Virus record (IMG/VR): IMGVR_UViG_3300044213_000090
Span: 1 to 64,000 of that record
DNA: 64,000 nt
Direction: 5' to 3' (one strand)
Origin: a virus
Positions 31,640 to 39,260 of this stretch are shown in pieces (position 1 is the stretch's first letter; each line of letters starts with the position of its first letter). The notes beneath the pieces are model-generated. The model was not told where the DNA came from and did no database searches. It saw nothing but the letters and a program-made list of their open reading frames with translations. The position numbers and the translations under genes are program-made.

Positions 31640-31769
31640 CTATCTTCCTTTCCAGTTTTGCGTATGCGGTAAGCGCTCTATCAAAGGCTGTGCGCCAGTA
31701 GAACACCTCGTCTTTCAGTTTTAATACTTCTGCTTCTAGCTCTTTAACTTTTGCTTCTAGCTCGTTCAT
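31617..31769 (-). CDS. 50-aa coiled-coil protein
   Basis: A short ORF reading MNELEAKVKELEAEVLKLKD then EVFYWRTAFDRALTAYAKLE and ending RKIDGKQDLY. It has near-perfect heptads of Leu/Val in the first 25 residues. It overlaps its neighbours by 23 and 26 nt. Small Leu-heptad proteins are frequent in phage early regions and may dimerise with host proteins. No specific function can be given. Confidence 0.6.
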   Translation of the reverse strand: MNELEAKVKELEAEVLKLKDEVFYWRTAFDRALTAYAKLERKIDGKQDLY

Positions 31770-31971
31770 TTTTCTTACTCTCGTATTTCCTACTACTCTT
31801 TCGTTCCTTACATGTACTACATAGCCACCGCTTGATGTTCTTGTTTGCGGTGGCTACCATGCCCCCTTGATCTTCGGGTTTATACGCATGACAAGACGAG
31901 CAGTATCTCTTGTGCGTTACCTTTACTGCCGCCTTGCGTATATCTTCCCGAGTCTTTGTTAAATCACCCAC
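31744..31971 (-). CDS. Zinc-ribbon early protein
   Basis: 75 aa, strongly basic. Two pairs, CSSCHAYKPEDQGG and CSTCKERK (about residues 24-27 and 51-54), form a zinc ribbon of the kind seen in HNH-associated or RNA-binding phage proteins. It ends with a Lys/Arg/Ser tail (SSRKYESKKNERARSKS). Its start shares one base with the upstream stop. It lacks the His/Asn residues of an HNH nuclease, so a DNA- or RNA-binding role is more likely. Confidence 0.65.
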   Translation of the reverse strand: MGDLTKTREDIRKAAVKVTHKRYCSSCHAYKPEDQGGMVATANKNIKRWLCSTCKERKSSRKYESKKNERARSKS

Positions 31972-32183
31972 TAATTACCTCTCCTTGCGCTTGTTACATA
32001 GAGCGACTCCATACGGACTCTACCGCCAGCCATAAGCAAATCGCTTTCTATATACTTGCGCCCGCATGGGCCGATATAAATACCCGCTTCGTTGTAGGTG
32101 GGGACATAGAGAACTCCTTTCACTTCGTAGCATTTAAACATATCCTTCTCGTGTTTGGTTTGATTGTTTGTGTTGAACGACAT
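31971..32183 (-). CDS. Small early protein, unknown function
   Basis: 70 aa. The core KCYEVKGVLYVPTYNEAGIY, then IGPCGRKYIESDLLMAGG, is beta-rich, with a basic end. An AAAGGTG site lies 9 nt before the ATG at 32183. A second ATG (residue 15, MFKCYEV) preceded by GAGAAGG is a possible shorter start. No family recognised. Confidence 0.6.
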   Translation of the reverse strand: MSFNTNNQTKHEKDMFKCYEVKGVLYVPTYNEAGIYIGPCGRKYIESDLLMAGGRVRMESLYVTSARRGN

Positions 32184-32201
32184 TATTTATACACCTTTCT
32201 A

Positions 32202-32393
32202 TTATTGATCTAAAAACGGAATTGTTGGCTGATCTCCACGAAGTGCGTGATACTCTAGTTGCACCTTAGCCGAGCCAATCATTTTACCCGCTATGTTTGC
32301 AAGTTCTGATGCCGCTTTTACTTCTACTGTGCCGTTGCGTAGTTCTGTAAATACTTCTGATAGTTGGTCACGTAGTTCTGTGATATTTTTCAT
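32202..32393 (-). CDS. Small helical protein, conserved-looking
   Basis: 63 aa: MKNITELRDQLSEVFTELRN, then TVEVKAASELANIAGKMIGS and VQLEYHALRGDQPTIPFLDQ. The 'NIT.LR..L...F..L..G......A.E..N.AGK.I....V.L.Y...R' pattern recurs in phage early regions as small proteins without assigned function. It overlaps the upstream gene by 4 nt. Confidence 0.65.
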   Translation of the reverse strand: MKNITELRDQLSEVFTELRNGTVEVKAASELANIAGKMIGSAKVQLEYHALRGDQPTIPFLDQ

Positions 32394-33139
32394 TGTGCTA
32401 CTCCTTGTTGTTTAAGTTTAAGTTTAAGTTTACGTTTTGCTACTGCCGCTCTTGCCAAAGCATTTATATGTGCCCTTTGTTCAGGCGTTATATTTCTACG
32501 CTTAGCGTTAATTACTTCTTTGTTTTCATGATATTTTGCTCTTCGTTTTGCCTTTAACTCCTCTCTGTTTTTCTCTTGATACATTTGGTTTTTTTGTCTG
32601 TGCTTTTCTAAGTTAGTGTGATACCTTTGACGAGCCTGTTCTTTTCTCCTTTCGATAGTTGCTTTCTTTTGCTCTGCAATTTTAGCGGCACGAAGTAAAG
32701 CTTTCTCCGCTTTTTCCATGGCTTTTCTTTTAGCTGGCGGGATTATTTCATCAACAAGGCGCTTGAGTTTTATCTCTGCTTGTTTAGCCTCAAGCAATGC
32801 AATCGGTATGTCCCTACCCACTAAGGCTTTACTGCTTTTAACCAAAAGTTCTCTAGCATAACGAAGCTCTACATCTTTAGCTTTTTTGCGCCCATTCTCT
32901 TTGCCTTTGTGTAAATACCATTCTTTTCTTTTTTTCTTTAGCTTTTCTTGAACTTCGGGACGTTGATTGTATATTTTCATGCGTGCCGCTATCTTGTCTT
33001 TGTTGCGCCGATAGTAGTCACGACATTGTTTGCGGTTTGCCTCAGCTACTTCGGGGTTGTTAGCGTATCTTTCCCTTTCTCTTGCTAGATACTCAGGTGT
33101 TTTGCGCATAGCATCGTATAGTTGTCTAGCTGTTTGCAT
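32390..33139 (-). CDS. Highly basic protein with repeated Tyr/Asn/Lys motifs
   Basis: 249 aa with a very high Lys/Arg content and almost no hydrophobic core except about 110-140. The N-terminus (YLARERERYANNPEVAEANR, then CRDYYRRNKDKI) and the C-terminal part (RYHTNLEKHRQKNQ, EKNREELKAKRRAKY, ENKEVINAKRR) show a repeating 'Y..N.e....rr..Y' pattern. Similar basic repeats precede the nuclease core in some phage HNH proteins, but no HNH or Cys pairs are present here. It may be a DNA-binding protein or a nuclease that has lost its catalytic end. It has an ATGA junction with the next gene. Confidence 0.6.
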   Translation of the reverse strand: MQTARQLYDAMRKTPEYLARERERYANNPEVAEANRKQCRDYYRRNKDKIAARMKIYNQRPEVQEKLKKKRKEWYLHKGKENGRKKAKDVELRYARELLVKSSKALVGRDIPIALLEAKQAEIKLKRLVDEIIPPAKRKAMEKAEKALLRAAKIAEQKKATIERRKEQARQRYHTNLEKHRQKNQMYQEKNREELKAKRRAKYHENKEVINAKRRNITPEQRAHINALARAAVAKRKLKLKLKQQGVAQ

Positions 33140-33140
33140 T

Positions 33141-33383
33141 TTATTTATACACCTTTCCGTCTTTACGTTGAATAAAATTATCAGGGTGGCATAGGTATTT
33201 ATTTCCCATAGCCAAAATCATTTCTTCTGCACGTGCTTGATTGTGCATTTGCAAAGCTTCAATGATGTCGTCGCTGACGACCCCACGCAAATCTGCCCTT
33301 GACACTGGTTGCCCATGCCTTGTTAGGGGTGGGGACATTTTAATTAACGCACGACTGTTGCTGATTCTAATTACTGAGTTCAT
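33141..33383 (-). CDS. Small early protein, unknown function
   Basis: 80 aa. It contains MSPPLTRHGQPVSRADLRGV, then VSDDIIEALQMHNQARAEEM and ends CHPDNFIQRKDGKVYK. The middle looks like a short helical domain, and the end like a beta-turn with His/Asp/Asn. It lies 9 nt downstream of the 290-aa gene of the MoxR-VWA module and 1 nt before the next gene. It may be part of that module or independent. No family recognised. Confidence 0.55.
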   Translation of the reverse strand: MNSVIRISNSRALIKMSPPLTRHGQPVSRADLRGVVSDDIIEALQMHNQARAEEMILAMGNKYLCHPDNFIQRKDGKVYK

Positions 33384-33392
33384 GGTGTTTCC

Positions 33393-34265
33393 TTAAAAGT
33401 TAAAGTTGGATAGGATTGCATCAACGTCTTTCTTAACTGCCTCACGTGTATCTAAGTCCTTACGCAAGTCGGCTACATCTAATCCGTTAATACTTTCATA
33501 TAACTTAATCCTAGCTTGTTCTAGTTCTGCGTCTTGTGTGATGTTCAAGTCCTTAGCTAGAGTGCATAACTCATGCGCTGTTTCTAACAAGCTATCTCTA
33601 AACACACGAGGCTGTGCCATGTTGCCTACGTAATCTACCGCCAGTCTATCTGACATACGCTTGAGGTGCTCTTTGAGTCTTGTCTTGATGTCACTCATAG
33701 CGTTCTCGATACGCTCGTCTGCTAGCTTGGCTAACTTCTTACGTAGTTCTTCCTGTGCATCATTACCTACGTCAACCCTAAAGTCACCCGAGGTAGGCAC
33801 AGGCATATAGTTCACTCGGAAACCAAAGCGGTGTTTAAGGCTGTCAGGGGTTGGATACTCGTTGCGGTTAAACATATCACCAAGAGCCATAGCTTGCGCC
33901 GTAATCAGGTGAGGGTATGCTTCAACAAAGTCATCTACTAGCTGATTGAACTTGTCCTCATACTCTGAGATACGCTGATTGAACTCCATGAACTTAGCGG
34001 TAGTCAATAGTCTTAATCCGTTATCCGACCATGGCAAAGTCACTTCGTTAACCCACGTGCGCACCGAGCCTATGAACAGGGTAATACTCTCTAACTCAGG
34101 GCGACCAGCTAGCAAGTGTTTGTTAACACGAGCCGCACCCTTACTACCCGCTTGCTTGTAGGCAAGCACTTCGTCTGTTGTTGATTTGTCTAGCTTGCGT
34201 GCTGTCCATTGGTGCATATTAACTTCTACCAACATAGCGCAAGTGTCTAAGTTATAACGTGTCAT
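33393..34265 (-). CDS. MoxR/VWA-associated helical protein (DUF3150-like candidate)
   Basis: 290 aa, nearly all helical. It starts MTRYNLDTCAMLVEVNMHQW then TARKLDKSTTDEV, and contains LPWSDNGLRLLTTAKFMEFN and YMPVPTSGDFRVDVGN. The opening 'L.....LV.....W..RK.D' and helical body resemble DUF3150-type proteins found next to phage MoxR and VWA genes. It follows the VWA-metallopeptidase (18-nt gap) and the MoxR ATPase, all leftward with similar ribosome sites, so the three probably act together. It may be an adaptor or substrate. Family assignment is from memory and should be tested. Confidence 0.55.
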   Translation of the reverse strand: MTRYNLDTCAMLVEVNMHQWTARKLDKSTTDEVLAYKQAGSKGAARVNKHLLAGRPELESITLFIGSVRTWVNEVTLPWSDNGLRLLTTAKFMEFNQRISEYEDKFNQLVDDFVEAYPHLITAQAMALGDMFNRNEYPTPDSLKHRFGFRVNYMPVPTSGDFRVDVGNDAQEELRKKLAKLADERIENAMSDIKTRLKEHLKRMSDRLAVDYVGNMAQPRVFRDSLLETAHELCTLAKDLNITQDAELEQARIKLYESINGLDVADLRKDLDTREAVKKDVDAILSNFNF

Positions 34266-34283
34266 GTGATTCTCCTTTGTTGT

Positions 34284-35486
34284 TTATGAATAAATACGAA
34301 CAGTCTTACCCTTGTTGCTAACGAATTGATCGTTGTCAACTACACCGAATAGGATAGGGCAGTCAGGTAATACATAGTCTGATTCAATGTAGCCATCAGA
34401 TAAAACAATGCAAGCTTTGGGCTTGAGTTTGTGCTTGGTAAAGTATTCTGATACGCAAGTCAAGCGTGTGCCACCACCACCTTTGGGTTGAAGCATTTCA
34501 GGTATGCGGTGGTAGTCCTGCGGTTTGAAGATTTGCTCACCCTCAATGTCGCACTCCCACCATAGGACACGCACTTGCTCAGGCTTGACGTTCTCGCAGA
34601 TACGAGCAATCTCACCAAAGACTGTGCCATACAGACCCATCATAGAACCCGAGGTATCGCAAGCTACAACTAACTCGCCTGTTGATTCCGAGAAGTGTGA
34701 TGGCATGAGTATGCCTTGCGGTAGCAAGCGTTTGTTAGGTGGGGCAAAGCGGGAATAGTCGTCGCCTTCGCATAGTTGTGTAACGAACTCACGTAGATGT
34801 TCACGCCAGTTGGTGTCACGTTTCTGTGTTAGCTTGTCGAGTGGGCTACCACCCCTAGCATTACCTCGTTCTTGTATGCGCTTGGCTAGCATCTTGCCTT
34901 GATGTAGTGCCTCGCTGATCTCGGTTGCAGTCTTAGCTTCGATTGCTTCGGCAAGTTTACCTAGTATGTGTCCGTCAAGCGTGCCGTCACCATCACCGCT
35001 ACCCGCAGTTGGGTCGCCACCTGATTCCTCACACTCCTTGATTAAGTCTTGCAATACTTCAACAAACGACCAGCCAAAGTATTTCTTATCGAGTAAAGGT
35101 GCGACTGCTGTTGGGTGTTCGATAAAGCTATGCGTTGGGTCTGTTTCCTCTATCGTGCCGTTGACTACGTAATCCATAGCCTGATTGCACAACATAGGAT
35201 ACTTCTCGCATAACGCTTTATACGCAGTGCAGTGATGTAGTGCTTTGTGTAACGACTCATGCAAAACAAGAAAGCGTAGTTGTTTCCTAGATAAAGGTTC
35301 GATAAAGCTAGGCGCATAGATAACATTACGACCATCAGTTGCGGCAGTCTTGATGTCCTCGTCTAGCTTTACGTCACCGACATAAACAATACCCGATAGG
35401 GTAGCGAAGCTAGCGTTGTTACTGATGTCAACGTGGCACGCAATAATGCGGTCGTTCAAAGACATCTTATCCCATATGCTTGACAT
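34284..35486 (-). CDS. VWA-domain protein with metallopeptidase-like N-terminus
   Basis: 400 aa. The N-terminal half has LRFLVLHESLHKALHH with an HExxH motif (His76, Glu77, His80), as in the metallopeptidase-like part of DUF2201 proteins. A Gly/Asp-rich linker at about 155-172 follows. The C-terminal half is a von Willebrand factor A domain with MIDAS motif ACDTSGSM (Asp277, Ser279, Ser281) and later GGGGTRL and VLSDGY. Proteins like this work with a MoxR AAA+ ATPase to remodel or insert metal into partner proteins. The MoxR gene is directly upstream (21-nt gap). Both halves look intact. Confidence 0.85.
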   Translation of the reverse strand: MSSIWDKMSLNDRIIACHVDISNNASFATLSGIVYVGDVKLDEDIKTAATDGRNVIYAPSFIEPLSRKQLRFLVLHESLHKALHHCTAYKALCEKYPMLCNQAMDYVVNGTIEETDPTHSFIEHPTAVAPLLDKKYFGWSFVEVLQDLIKECEESGGDPTAGSGDGDGTLDGHILGKLAEAIEAKTATEISEALHQGKMLAKRIQERGNARGGSPLDKLTQKRDTNWREHLREFVTQLCEGDDYSRFAPPNKRLLPQGILMPSHFSESTGELVVACDTSGSMMGLYGTVFGEIARICENVKPEQVRVLWWECDIEGEQIFKPQDYHRIPEMLQPKGGGGTRLTCVSEYFTKHKLKPKACIVLSDGYIESDYVLPDCPILFGVVDNDQFVSNKGKTVRIYS

Positions 35487-35507
35487 ATGTTTTCCTTTCG
35501 TTGTTGA

Positions 35508-36629
35508 TTACTTGCCAGTAAAGTAAATCTTGTTATCTTGCAACATGGTTTGGAACGGCTTGACAGTAACGAAACTGGAAACCCTAGAGGACTGAGCAAG
35601 ATTGTGGCAGAACATAGACTGCATCTCCCGTCTCATTCTTAAAATATACTCACATACTGCCTCGGCTTCCTCACGTCCATTGGTTTGTGTAATACACTTG
35701 AGAACGGTAATGATCTGCGCCATAGGATTCTCAGGGACAGGGCAAGTCTTAGGTTCTTTCAAGATACGTGGGAACGGAGGGGTTTGCTCACCGAACTGAA
35801 TGAAAGCCTTAAGCGATTCAGCGCCAGCCTCACCCATAGTGCCTGACAAAGACGCAAGCAAAGTTTCTAAGTCCATGCCATCCTTGCTATACACAATGTC
35901 CGAACCAGCGTGCAAGCTACGAGGTGTAACGTATGAAGTCTGCGCTACTGATGGGTTGAAGATGTAGGGATTGTGTGCTTCCATGCGTTGCCCATCATAC
36001 TTACCGCCTGATTGGTAATCGAGAAAGCTATCGAACAACTGCTGACCTAGCTCGTCAGTCCATGCAATAACCTCGGGCGCTAAGCCACGATCAATAGCCC
36101 ACTCACGCCACTCAGTCTGAGTAGGCTTACGCATTTTGACAAACACCAAGCGGTTACGTAAGTGCGCTTGAATAGAATCGCCTAGGCCCTCGACTGATAA
36201 GTTAGTTGCACAAAACACTACGCTACCCTCGGGCATATGGTAGTTGCCGACACGTCGCTCGTAAACGATTGGTGCTAGCACGTCCTTGATATACTGCCGA
36301 GCCTTTGCAATCTCGTCTAAGAACACGAGTGCGGGACGTGAACCATTGATACCTTTCTGATTGTCCTTGTGAACACCAAAGCGTTCGTTAGGTAATTCTC
36401 TAGACACACCAAGCTCACGATCAATGTCAGGCATCCACACCGAGCCGTCAGATAACTGGGTGCAATCAATCGGGTCAACGTGAACGTGGTTAGCAAAGAA
36501 TGGGTCGTTAGCTAAGTGATAGAACAAGCCAGTCTTACCGATACCGTTTTCTCCTTCTACGATAATCGTTCTCTTATGTCCTACTGCCTTGATGAGTTGT
36601 GTTACTTGTTTGAATGAAAGCATTGTCAT
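35508..36629 (-). CDS. MoxR-type AAA+ ATPase
   Basis: 373 aa from the ATG at 36629, with an AAAGGAA site 5 nt upstream. The open frame extends 35 residues further but across the hairpin-rich leader, and those residues are unlike the family. Walker A is GENGIGKT (26-33, Lys32). Walker B is PALVFLDEIAKA (Asp105, Glu106). Sensor 1 is VVFCATN and an arginine-finger region is IQAHLRNRLVFVKM. It should hydrolyse ATP as a hexamer to drive the VWA partner encoded downstream. In the archaeal virus ATV a MoxR/VWA pair has been linked to virion tail development, which gives one possible precedent. Confidence 0.87.
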   Translation of the reverse strand: MTMLSFKQVTQLIKAVGHKRTIIVEGENGIGKTGLFYHLANDPFFANHVHVDPIDCTQLSDGSVWMPDIDRELGVSRELPNERFGVHKDNQKGINGSRPALVFLDEIAKARQYIKDVLAPIVYERRVGNYHMPEGSVVFCATNLSVEGLGDSIQAHLRNRLVFVKMRKPTQTEWREWAIDRGLAPEVIAWTDELGQQLFDSFLDYQSGGKYDGQRMEAHNPYIFNPSVAQTSYVTPRSLHAGSDIVYSKDGMDLETLLASLSGTMGEAGAESLKAFIQFGEQTPPFPRILKEPKTCPVPENPMAQIITVLKCITQTNGREEAEAVCEYILRMRREMQSMFCHNLAQSSRVSSFVTVKPFQTMLQDNKIYFTGK

Positions 36630-36726
36630 ACGATTTCCTTTACGTTTGTTAAGTTGTTTATATACTGCGGAAGGTCTGCGCCCTCTTGGAACTATCAATG
36701 ATAAAACTACTAGGGGTGAACTACAT

Positions 36727-36739
36727 AGGGACATACCCT
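36727..36739 (-). other. Short hairpin in the MoxR leader
   Basis: AGGG at 36727-36731 region and ACCCT at 36735-36739 form a small stem (AGGGacaTACCCT type on the plus strand). It sits between the 32-nt inverted repeat at 36743 and the MoxR start. On its own it is weak; together the two make the 150-nt leader unusually structured. Confidence 0.3.
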
Positions 36740-36742
36740 GAT

Positions 36743-36774
36743 ACTACATATAGTGCTTAGATACTAGATGTAGT
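36743..36774 (-). promoter_or_regulatory. 12-bp inverted repeat ahead of the MoxR-VWA genes
   Basis: ACTACATATAGT at 36743-36754 and ACTAGATGTAGT at 36763-36774 are inverted copies matching at 11 of 12 positions around an 8-nt spacer. It lies 6 nt downstream of the stop of the 325-aa gene and about 115 nt upstream of the MoxR start. A further ACTACATA copy is at 36720-36727. No T-tract follows, so an operator or processing site is more likely than a terminator. Related ACTA..TAGT sequence is present near the main leftward promoter (41972-41988). Confidence 0.45.
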
Positions 36775-36779
36775 TGGGT

Positions 36780-37757
36780 TTAATAAAAAGATTTGCGAGG
36801 TAGCGTGTCCATGAACTGACCCCATGCGGTTTTAACTGTGCCTGTCTTGAGATTGACCATGCTAAGTATGCGATTGGTTAACGACTTCTTAAACTCCTCG
36901 GCAGTAACTTCGCTAGCTATCTCACGTTGCTTATCGTGCATTTCTTTAATCTGCTCTGCCGTTTTATTCCATGTGCGGAACAGACTGCCTTGCCAACGCT
37001 CATCTTCGGGGACATAGTTGTAAACCCTGTGGCTAGCAAGAATGTCGAACACCGCTTGACCCATATCAAGGAAGGCTTCTATGTAACGTGGGTCTTCCGT
37101 ATTCCCTGAGCCTACGTTCCTAATGACTTTGGCAAACTCATCAATCTGACGTGGAGAAATTCTCCACGCTGTGCCAAAGGGTTCGCCTAGTGATGAGTTA
37201 ATTTCTACATTAGCTCGATACTCAGGTAGCCTGAACATGGCAAGCGTCATAAGCACATCAACTTTCTTCTTGAACTCCTTGCGCTTAGCTTTGTCCTCGT
37301 CTGATGACTTGAATGTATAGATGTCCCTGTGTTGTGAGAGTTTTGTTATTAGTTTGTGGTCTTTGTTAAACCATAGAACTGCGCTTGGTTTGTGGATTCC
37401 CTCTGCTCTATCCCAGCTAGGCACATACGGCACACGCACTCGCTTACCCTCTGTTGTTTCTAGTTCGCTAAAGTTCAAACCATTCTCATACATAAAGATG
37501 TTGGTAGTTTGGCTAGCGTAGTAGTTTGTTACAACTTTGTAGTCGCCGTTAGGTTCAGGTGGGTAGAACTTGGCTACTTGTGTGTTGTATAGGCGGTAGT
37601 AGATTGCGCCTGTTGCGCTTTCTTTGTGGATACCCATATGGTCTGCTGATACGTTGCGTAGGTATCTTGGACTGTCGGGCATATTCAACCACTTCTTACT
37701 GCGGGTTGGTGCTTTGCTGTTTTCGTAGCGTTGTAATGCGTGTTCATATGTAATCAT
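36780..37757 (-). CDS. Unknown 325-aa early protein upstream of the MoxR-VWA module
   Basis: 325 aa. Residues about 50-110 are beta-rich (GAIYYRLYNTQVAKFYPPEP, VVTNYYASQTTNIF). The second half is helical and basic (KAKRKEFKKKVDVLMTLAMF, WRISPRQIDEFAKVIRN). I do not recognise a family or catalytic motif. It is large for the accessory part of this operon and is the gene immediately before MoxR. The hairpin-rich 150-nt gap separates them, so shared control is possible but not shown. One GTGGAGAAnTTCTCCAC palindrome lies inside it at 37151-37167. Confidence 0.65.
   Translation of the reverse strand: MITYEHALQRYENSKAPTRSKKWLNMPDSPRYLRNVSADHMGIHKESATGAIYYRLYNTQVAKFYPPEPNGDYKVVTNYYASQTTNIFMYENGLNFSELETTEGKRVRVPYVPSWDRAEGIHKPSAVLWFNKDHKLITKLSQHRDIYTFKSSDEDKAKRKEFKKKVDVLMTLAMFRLPEYRANVEINSSLGEPFGTAWRISPRQIDEFAKVIRNVGSGNTEDPRYIEAFLDMGQAVFDILASHRVYNYVPEDERWQGSLFRTWNKTAEQIKEMHDKQREIASEVTAEEFKKSLTNRILSMVNLKTGTVKTAWGQFMDTLPRKSFY
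37151..37167. repeat. GTGGAG...CTCCAC palindrome, copy 1
   Basis: GTGGAGAAATTCTCCAC: 8-bp arms around a single base, inside the 325-aa gene, where it encodes part of AWRISPR. It belongs to a set of four such palindromes on this early block; flanking bases differ from the other three, so it is the least certain member. Confidence 0.5.
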
Positions 37758-37792
37758 CTTTACTTTTCCTTTACTTTGTTTGTGTTGTTTAT

Positions 37793-37993
37793 TTATTTGT
37801 TGCGTTTGATAGCGACACTCTTGCCGTTATTGCTTACTTCTACTGTTGCGTTGCCTTCTCCTATCTCTTTGATTATTTCAGCCGACCATATTAACAACTC
37901 CTTTAAGCGCAGAGTTTTTATATACATCTGCGTCGCTACCCACGTAGCACCTACGCACCACAGGCATAAGCCAAATAGAACTGCATCACTCAT
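37793..37993 (-). CDS. Small membrane protein
   Basis: 66 aa. An N-terminal hydrophobic segment (AVLFGLCLWCVGATWVAT, about residues 4-21) is followed by a helix with basic residues (YIKTLRLKELLIWSAEII) and a beta-rich end (ATVEVSNNGKSVAIKRNK). It is probably anchored in the inner membrane with a cytoplasmic tail. It is joined to the upstream 228-aa gene by a 4-nt overlap. Function unknown. Confidence 0.6.
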   Translation of the reverse strand: MSDAVLFGLCLWCVGATWVATQMYIKTLRLKELLIWSAEIIKEIGEGNATVEVSNNGKSVAIKRNK

Positions 37994-38676
37994 ACTAATC
38001 CTCTCCCTTCGTCATCAAATCTCCAATCGTTTATCTCGCACATCTCTATTAAGTTTGCTTCGCTTGTAATGTATTCGTATTCGTTTTTCAGCAAGTCATA
38101 TATCTCATCAGCATAATCTCGTGCGCTTTGTTCGATAGCTTCCGCTAGGTCTGCCATGCTCTTGTATTCAAAGTCGCTGGTTGTTATTAAATTTAAAAGG
38201 TCGAGTGCGTTCATGCCTTGAAAGATAGACTCTCGTTGCATGAGTCTATCTTCTTCTTTTATATTTTTAATACTGTCAGGGTCGCCGATCAAACCCTCCC
38301 AATAACCTACTGACATAGTGCCTGAATGAGAGTAGTGACTGTTGCCGTAACCGATTGTCATATTCTTATCTGCCCAACCCTCGCTGATAAGTTGAATCCA
38401 AGCCTCTCTAGCTATGCTGTCCTCGGTGTGCGTTCTGAGCCACTCCACAATATCAACATGACCTGACCAACAAGCGCCATCACCCTGACTATAAAAACCT
38501 GAGAAGTTAATGCGCCCAACACCAAAGCCTAAGTCTTTCCCATTCTCCGTAGCGCACTCATAAACATTCTCATACCAGTCATGCTCTGCGCCATGCTCAT
38601 ACCACCATTGTCTGACTCTCTCTTGTGCTTCTTCGTCTAGGTCTTCGTATTTATATCTTGTTTGTTCTTCTACCAT
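37990..38676 (-). CDS. Conserved phage protein of unknown function (FSGFxSQGDGAxW motif)
   Basis: 228 aa. The centre contains GVGRINFSGFYSQGDGACWS, a motif I know from proteins scattered through phages and bacterial accessory regions with no assigned activity. Before it is a Tyr/Trp/Glu-rich helix (RQWWYEHGAEHDWYENVYEC). After it come HYSHSGTMSVGYWEG and a C-terminal acidic helical part. The pattern of Trp, Asp, His and Ser around QGDGA could be an active site, but this is speculation. The gene stands in the early operon among small accessory genes. Confidence 0.65.
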   Translation of the reverse strand: MVEEQTRYKYEDLDEEAQERVRQWWYEHGAEHDWYENVYECATENGKDLGFGVGRINFSGFYSQGDGACWSGHVDIVEWLRTHTEDSIAREAWIQLISEGWADKNMTIGYGNSHYSHSGTMSVGYWEGLIGDPDSIKNIKEEDRLMQRESIFQGMNALDLLNLITTSDFEYKSMADLAEAIEQSARDYADEIYDLLKNEYEYITSEANLIEMCEINDWRFDDEGRGLV

Positions 38677-38684
38677 ATAACCCC

Positions 38685-39260
38685 CTATCCAAAAGTAATC
38701 GTTGCTGTTCTCAACTTGTCGTCTAGTATTTCGCTTAACTTCTCCTCTACGATTTCATCAATAACCGACTCGACTCTATCCTGAACCAAATCCCCAAAGT
38801 CTACATGATCATTTGCATCAAACTGATTACGCATATACCTTTCTACCTGATCGCCAATCTCGTATTCAAAATCTTTATCTCTAACTGCATCATCTAACTG
38901 CTCGTCAACCATTTCTCTAAACCATTCAGCCTGTTGTAAAACAATCCCTACTGCCTCCGCTAAATCCCCCGAAGAAGATGACACTGGTTGTTTGGGTTGT
39001 AGTTCGAGAAGGGCATTGACTAATTGATTAAAGGATTGTGTAAGTTGTTGTGCTAGTTGGGTGATGTCTGTCGTGGAGATTTTCTCCACTTGTATTACCC
39101 CGCCTTGCGGTGCTTCAAACTTCTTAAAATCAATAGCCTCATATTGCGCCCCAGTTGCGCCTTGTATAATTTGATTCTGCTCTTGGTTTTGTATTGCGTC
39201 CATCGCTTCTTTCTCCTCAGGTGTTTCGGTTGTTAAGTCTTGCATTGTGAATGTTGTCAT
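38685..39260 (-). CDS. Acidic early protein, unknown function
   Basis: 191 aa, strongly acidic and Gln-rich. The N-terminal 60 residues are disordered-looking (EQNQIIQGATGAQYEAID). About 65-95 is a Gln/Leu helix (TQLAQQLTQSFNQLVNALLE), and the second half is helical with many Asp/Glu (VESVIDEIVEEKLSEILDDK). A palindrome copy at 39073-39089 is in frame and reads VEKIST. An acidic helical protein of this kind could mimic DNA, but no evidence beyond composition. It overlaps the upstream gene by 4 nt. Confidence 0.6.
   Translation of the reverse strand: MTTFTMQDLTTETPEEKEAMDAIQNQEQNQIIQGATGAQYEAIDFKKFEAPQGGVIQVEKISTTDITQLAQQLTQSFNQLVNALLELQPKQPVSSSSGDLAEAVGIVLQQAEWFREMVDEQLDDAVRDKDFEYEIGDQVERYMRNQFDANDHVDFGDLVQDRVESVIDEIVEEKLSEILDDKLRTATITFG
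39073..39089. repeat. GTGGAG...CTCCAC palindrome, copy 2
   Basis: GTGGAGATTTTCTCCAC: 7-bp arms around TTT, flanked by TC and TTG like copies 3 and 4. It is inside the 191-aa gene and encodes VEKIST there on the leftward strand. Confidence 0.6.

Noticed and set aside
31194-31724. 176-codon rightward open frame over the early small genes
   Set aside because: Antisense to several overlapping leftward genes with good ribosome sites; translation is Phe/Ser/Leu-rich and has no family resemblance.
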